NCBI GenBank assembly: GCA_020850415.1
Contig: JADZER010000028.1
Coordinates: forward strand, 62,001 to 126,000
Source of the DNA: Phycisphaerales bacterium
GTDB lineage: Bacteria; Planctomycetota; Phycisphaerae; Phycisphaerales; UBA1924
Reading direction: 5' to 3'
DNA: 64,000 nt
Positions 61,361-64,000 of this stretch are shown here, in pieces; positions within the stretch are counted from its first letter, which is position 1, and every line of letters begins with the position of its first letter. The notes under the pieces were generated by a model. The model did not search any database and was not told the origin of the DNA. It saw only the letters and a list, made by a program, of their open reading frames with translations. The position numbers were made by a program, and so were the translations under genes.

Positions 61361-62175
61361 TGCCACGACTCGCCGTCTGCTCCTGGAGCCTCCAACCCAC
61401 CGGCCCCGCCGACCTCGCCGCCAAGGTCCGCGACTGCGGCCCAGACGCCATCCAGCTCGCCCTCGACCCCATCCGCACCGGCCAATGGGACGAGGCCGAG
61501 ACCATCCGCGCCCTCGCCGGCCTCACCCTCGTCAGCGCCATGATGGCCACCAAGGGCGAGGACTACACCACCCTCGACACCATCAAGGCCACCGGCGGCG
61601 TCCGCCCCGACGCCACCTGGCCCGACAACCTCGAGGCCGCCAAAGCCAACGCCGACCTCGCCGCCCGCCTCGGGGTCAGGCTCGTCACCTTCCACGCCGG
61701 CTTCCTCCCCCACCACCCCGCCGACCCCGAACGCGCCCGGATGCTCGACCGGCTCCGCCAGATCGTCGACATCTTCCGCGCCCGCACCGTCGCCGTCGCC
61801 TTCGAGACCGGCCAGGAGTCGGCGGACACCCTGCTCGGTGTCCTCGCCGAGGTCCCCGGCGCACGCGTCAACTTCGACCCCGCCAACATGATCCTCTACG
61901 CCATGGGCGACCCCATCGAGAGCCTCCGCAAGCTCGCCCCCCATGTCGCCCAGATCCACATCAAGGACGCCACACCCACCCCCACCCCGGGCCAGTGGGG
62001 CAGCGAGGCGCCCGCGGGATCCGGCGCCGTCGACTGGGACGCCTTCTTCGCCGCGTACCGCAGCGCGGGCCTCCGCTGCGATCTGGTGATCGAGCGTGAG
62101 GCAGGGGACCAGCGGGTCGCCGATGTGCGCACCGCCGCCTCGCTCGTGCGCGCCAAGTGCCCATCGCCCGCCTGA
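61360..62175 (+). CDS. Sugar phosphate isomerase/epimerase-like TIM barrel (cytoplasmic)
   Basis: A 271-residue TIM barrel without a signal peptide. It starts MPRLAVCSWSLQPTGPADLA and has VRLVTFHAGFLPHHPADPER, FRARTVAVAFETGQESADT (Glu), ARVNFDPANMILYAMGDP (Asp), VAQIHIKDATPTPTPGQWG (His) and CDLVIEREAGDQRVADV (Glu). The gene is coupled to the permease by a one-base overlap, so it probably acts on the imported compound. This is the third isomerase-like barrel within 9 kb. Confidence 0.88.
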   Translation: MPRLAVCSWSLQPTGPADLAAKVRDCGPDAIQLALDPIRTGQWDEAETIRALAGLTLVSAMMATKGEDYTTLDTIKATGGVRPDATWPDNLEAAKANADLAARLGVRLVTFHAGFLPHHPADPERARMLDRLRQIVDIFRARTVAVAFETGQESADTLLGVLAEVPGARVNFDPANMILYAMGDPIESLRKLAPHVAQIHIKDATPTPTPGQWGSEAPAGSGAVDWDAFFAAYRSAGLRCDLVIEREAGDQRVADVRTAASLVRAKCPSPA

Positions 62176-62198
62176 ATCGCCGAGCAGATCGCCCTTCT

Positions 62199-62280
62199 CG
62201 TGTGCCACGGCCGTGCCGGCCGTGCGGGAGCGCAAGCATCGCCCGTCCCGCAAAGCCACGGCCCACACGGCCGCGCCACA
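62199..62280. repeat. Palindromic element of the GTGTGCCACGG family
   Basis: gtgtgccacggccgtg (62199-62214) is matched by cacggccgcgccacac (62265-62280), two mismatches. The interior has a second inverted pair, GCGGGA and TCCCGC, around GCAAGC. The element fills the spacer between the isomerase gene and the convergent pterin dehydratase gene. It is the best match to the copy at 11231. Confidence 0.8.
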
Positions 62281-62311
62281 CGGCAACGACGCGCGATCTC
62301 CATACTCGTTG

Positions 62312-62614
62312 TCAGGCCCCCACCGCCGCCTGCCCCGCCAGCCGGTCCGCCTCCTCCGCCAGCGCGAAGTCCTTCGCCGTGATCCCCCCCGCGTCGTGCG
62401 TGTTCACGCTGACCGTGACCTTGTCGTACCGGATCAGGATCTCGGGGTGGTGCTGCACCCGCTCGGCGTAGTCCGCCAGCCCGTCCACGAACGCCATCGA
62501 CGCCCGGAAGTCGGGGAGCTGGAAGGTCCGCTGGATCGCGCCGGAGACCTCCGCCCAATCAGGAACCTTGGCCAGCTCGGCCTCGATCTGCTGCTCGTTC
62601 AGCTTCTGCGCCAT
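62312..62614 (-). CDS. 4a-hydroxytetrahydrobiopterin dehydratase
   Basis: A 100-residue PCD/DCoH-type enzyme. It has WAEVSGAIQRTFQLPDFRAS, the catalytic YAERVQHHPEILIRYDKVTV (two His) and THDAGGITAKDFALAEEADR. It dehydrates 4a-hydroxy-tetrahydropterin formed by aromatic amino-acid hydroxylases; no phhA is in the window. The length is standard. It starts 67 bases before the divergent GluQRS start, with no other feature in between. Confidence 0.95.
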   Translation of the reverse strand: MAQKLNEQQIEAELAKVPDWAEVSGAIQRTFQLPDFRASMAFVDGLADYAERVQHHPEILIRYDKVTVSVNTHDAGGITAKDFALAEEADRLAGQAAVGA

Positions 62615-62681
62615 GGCATCCTCCGTCGGCCTCTCCCCGGGCGGTATCCCCGCGGCGCGAGTGTATCATCGCGCACCACGC

Positions 62682-63671
62682 ATGGCAGAACACCCCGAAA
62701 AACCCGCCCACGGGCCCCGAGAAGCGACCCGACTCGCCCCCTCGCCCACCGGCGCCCTGCACCTCGGCAACGCCCGGACCTTCCTCGTCACCTGGGCCAT
62801 CGCCCGCCAACGCTCCTGGCGCATCATCCTCCGCATCGAGGACCTCGACGGCCCGCGCGTCAAGCCCGGCGCCATCGAGTCCTGCATCGACACCCTCCGC
62901 TGGCTCGGCCTCGACTGGGACGAGGGTCCGACCATCCAGTCCCACGACCTCGCGCCCCACGCCGACGCGATGCACACCCTCGCCTCCCGCGCCCTCGCCT
63001 ACCCCTGCGAGCTCACCCGCACCCAGATCGACGAAGCCGCCAACGCCCCCCATGCCCCCGACCCCGGCTCGCCCGGCGCCGAGTCCCGCTTCCCGCCCGA
63101 GCTGCGCCCCACCGACCTCGCCCCCCGCGCCTTCGACAACCCCGACACCAACTGGCGCTTCCTCGTCCCGCCCGGCGAGGTGACCTTCCACGACGCCTTC
63201 GCCGGCCCCGTCGCCCAGTCCCCCGGCGCCACCGTCGGGGACTTCGTCGTCTGGACCAAGCGCGCCCAGCCCGCCTACCAGCTCGCCGTCGTCGTCGACG
63301 ACCACCGCCAGGGCGTCACCCAGGTCGTCCGCGGCGACGACCTCCTCGACTCGGCCGCCCGCCAGCTCCTCCTCTACCGAGCCCTCGGCCTCGCCCCCGA
63401 ACCCACCCACACCCACCTGCCCCTGGTCGTCGGCCCCGACGGCCGGCGCCTCGCCAAACGCCACGGCGACACCCGCCTGACCGCCTACCGTCAGGCCGGC
63501 GTCCCCGCCGAACGGGTGCTCGGCCTGCTCGCCCACTGGTGCGCCCTGCTCCCCGCACCCGAACCGATCACCCCGGCCGGGTTCTGCTCGGCCTTCAAAC
63601 TCGCTAGCATGCCCCCCGAACGCGTGACCTTTACCGAGGAGGACGACAGATGGCTCCGCACCGGCTCCTGA
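62682..63671 (+). CDS. gluQ: Glutamyl-Q tRNA(Asp) synthetase (GluQRS)
   Basis: A 329-residue truncated glutamyl-tRNA synthetase. The catalytic core has the HIGH-like APSPTGALHLGNARTFL (HLGN), then ILRIEDLDGPRV, WLGLDWDEGP, DFVVWTKRAQPAYQLAVVVD and VVRGDDLLDSAARQ. The KMSKS-like site is RLAKRHGD. It lacks the anticodon-binding C-terminal part, as GluQRS does. It glutamylates queuosine at position 34 of tRNA-Asp. The zinc-site cysteines of the E. coli enzyme are mostly absent (only one Cys in YPCELTRTQ). The gene overlaps the next by 22 bases. Confidence 0.9.
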   Translation: MAEHPEKPAHGPREATRLAPSPTGALHLGNARTFLVTWAIARQRSWRIILRIEDLDGPRVKPGAIESCIDTLRWLGLDWDEGPTIQSHDLAPHADAMHTLASRALAYPCELTRTQIDEAANAPHAPDPGSPGAESRFPPELRPTDLAPRAFDNPDTNWRFLVPPGEVTFHDAFAGPVAQSPGATVGDFVVWTKRAQPAYQLAVVVDDHRQGVTQVVRGDDLLDSAARQLLLYRALGLAPEPTHTHLPLVVGPDGRRLAKRHGDTRLTAYRQAGVPAERVLGLLAHWCALLPAPEPITPAGFCSAFKLASMPPERVTFTEEDDRWLRTGS

Positions 63672-64000
63672 TTCTCGGACTGACCGTCGCCCTCGCGGCC
63701 CTCACGCTGATGCCGCTGACCGGCTGCTCCAGCGACAAGCCCAAACCCTCCGCCGCCTCCAACATCGAAAGCGTCAAGATCGACGGCAAGTGGTTCCAGC
63801 TCGAGCTGGCCCTCGACAACGACACCCGCTTCAAGGGCCTCAGCGACCGCCAGCACATCGAGCCCGACGGCGGCATGCTCTTCGTCTTCAAGCAGGCCAC
63901 CGTCCAGCGATTTGTCATGCGGGACTGCGCCATCGACATCGACATCATCTTCCTCGACCCCACCGGGCGGATCACCGCCATGCACCACATGCCCGCCGAA
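63650..64000 (+). CDS. DUF192 lipoprotein, N-terminal part (cut by window end)
   Basis: A partial frame of 117 residues from ATG 63650, with ribosome site GAGGAGG at 63636-63642. It has a lipoprotein signal (LAALTLMPLTGC, Cys26) and a DUF192 domain. Family marks are FQLELALDNDTRFKGLSDRQ, PDGGMLFVF, RFVMRDCAIDIDIIFLDPTG and RITAMHHMP. DUF192 proteins are small exported beta-barrels of unknown role. The start lies 22 bases before the gluQ stop, in another frame. The last part of the domain is beyond the window. Confidence 0.88.
   Translation, partial: MAPHRLLILGLTVALAALTLMPLTGCSSDKPKPSAASNIESVKIDGKWFQLELALDNDTRFKGLSDRQHIEPDGGMLFVFKQATVQRFVMRDCAIDIDIIFLDPTGRITAMHHMPAE

Noticed and set aside
1-64000. 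Search for tRNA, rRNA and riboswitches
   Set aside because: No T-loop (GTTCGA-type) with an acceptor stem, no rRNA sequence, and no recognisable riboswitch core were seen on either strand by eye.

Overview
The window is high-GC, almost fully coding DNA from the chromosome of a Gram-negative-type bacterium. The best fit is a planctomycete of the class Phycisphaerae. Three secreted proteins end in a type I dockerin pair followed by a terminal Gly-Cys (the 'GC-type' dockerin of that class). Many exported proteins carry twin-arginine signals. lpxA and an LptD-like gene show a lipopolysaccharide outer membrane, and several genes look like lineage-restricted hypothetical proteins. I saw no tRNA, rRNA, CRISPR array, transposase or phage gene.

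Layout. 1-9055: end of a membrane protein with an XRE regulator, lpxA, a ribF-nrnA pair, putA, a zeta-toxin-like kinase with a small overlapping partner, then DinB-like and SRPBCC proteins. 9077-12606: asparagine synthetase carrying a palindromic repeat element inside its coding sequence, a small lipoprotein, and a queuosine-precursor transporter. 12632-19040: secreted and lipoprotein genes (two tandem M28 peptidases and a beta-propeller, all with dockerins; a four-module Cys-rich metal-binding protein; a ferritin-like lipoprotein; another lipoprotein). 19133-26509: transporter, cytochrome c, rpsG/rpsL, MazG, a SpoIIE-type phosphatase, a PduO-type cobalamin adenosyltransferase and recJ.

26573-32876 is one minus-strand cluster: three pseudopilins, a small membrane protein, a secretin and a TPR lipoprotein. 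It is the outer part of a type II secretion or type IV pilus-like machine. The secretin ends in seven repeats of a 'WW-x-S-P-E-F' module that I do not recognise from any secretin. 33191-44198: metallo-beta-lactamase fold protein, polyprenyl synthase, methyltransferase, UDP-glucose dehydrogenase, membrane protein, oxidoreductase, an Hsp20 gene behind a near-perfect sigma-54 promoter, LptD-like protein and a saccharopine-dehydrogenase-like enzyme. 44416-47210: a ParA/MinD-type ATPase fused to a glycogen-binding (CBM48/AMPK-type) domain, with a probable degenerate partner downstream. 47232-52466: clpX, small membrane and hypothetical proteins, a DUF418 protein and apbE. 52465-62175: exported carbohydrate enzymes (FGE-like, sugar isomerase-like, Gfo/Idh-like), pntAB, a nucleoside-type permease and another isomerase. 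62312-64000: pterin dehydratase, GluQRS and the start of a DUF192 lipoprotein.

Two genome-scale signals stand out. First, the tetranucleotide ACGT is almost absent: I found a single copy, just after a stop codon. Asp-Val, Asn-Val, Tyr-Val and His-Val pairs are written with T-ending first codons to avoid it. Second, a family of GTGGCAC-type palindromic elements is scattered through the window.
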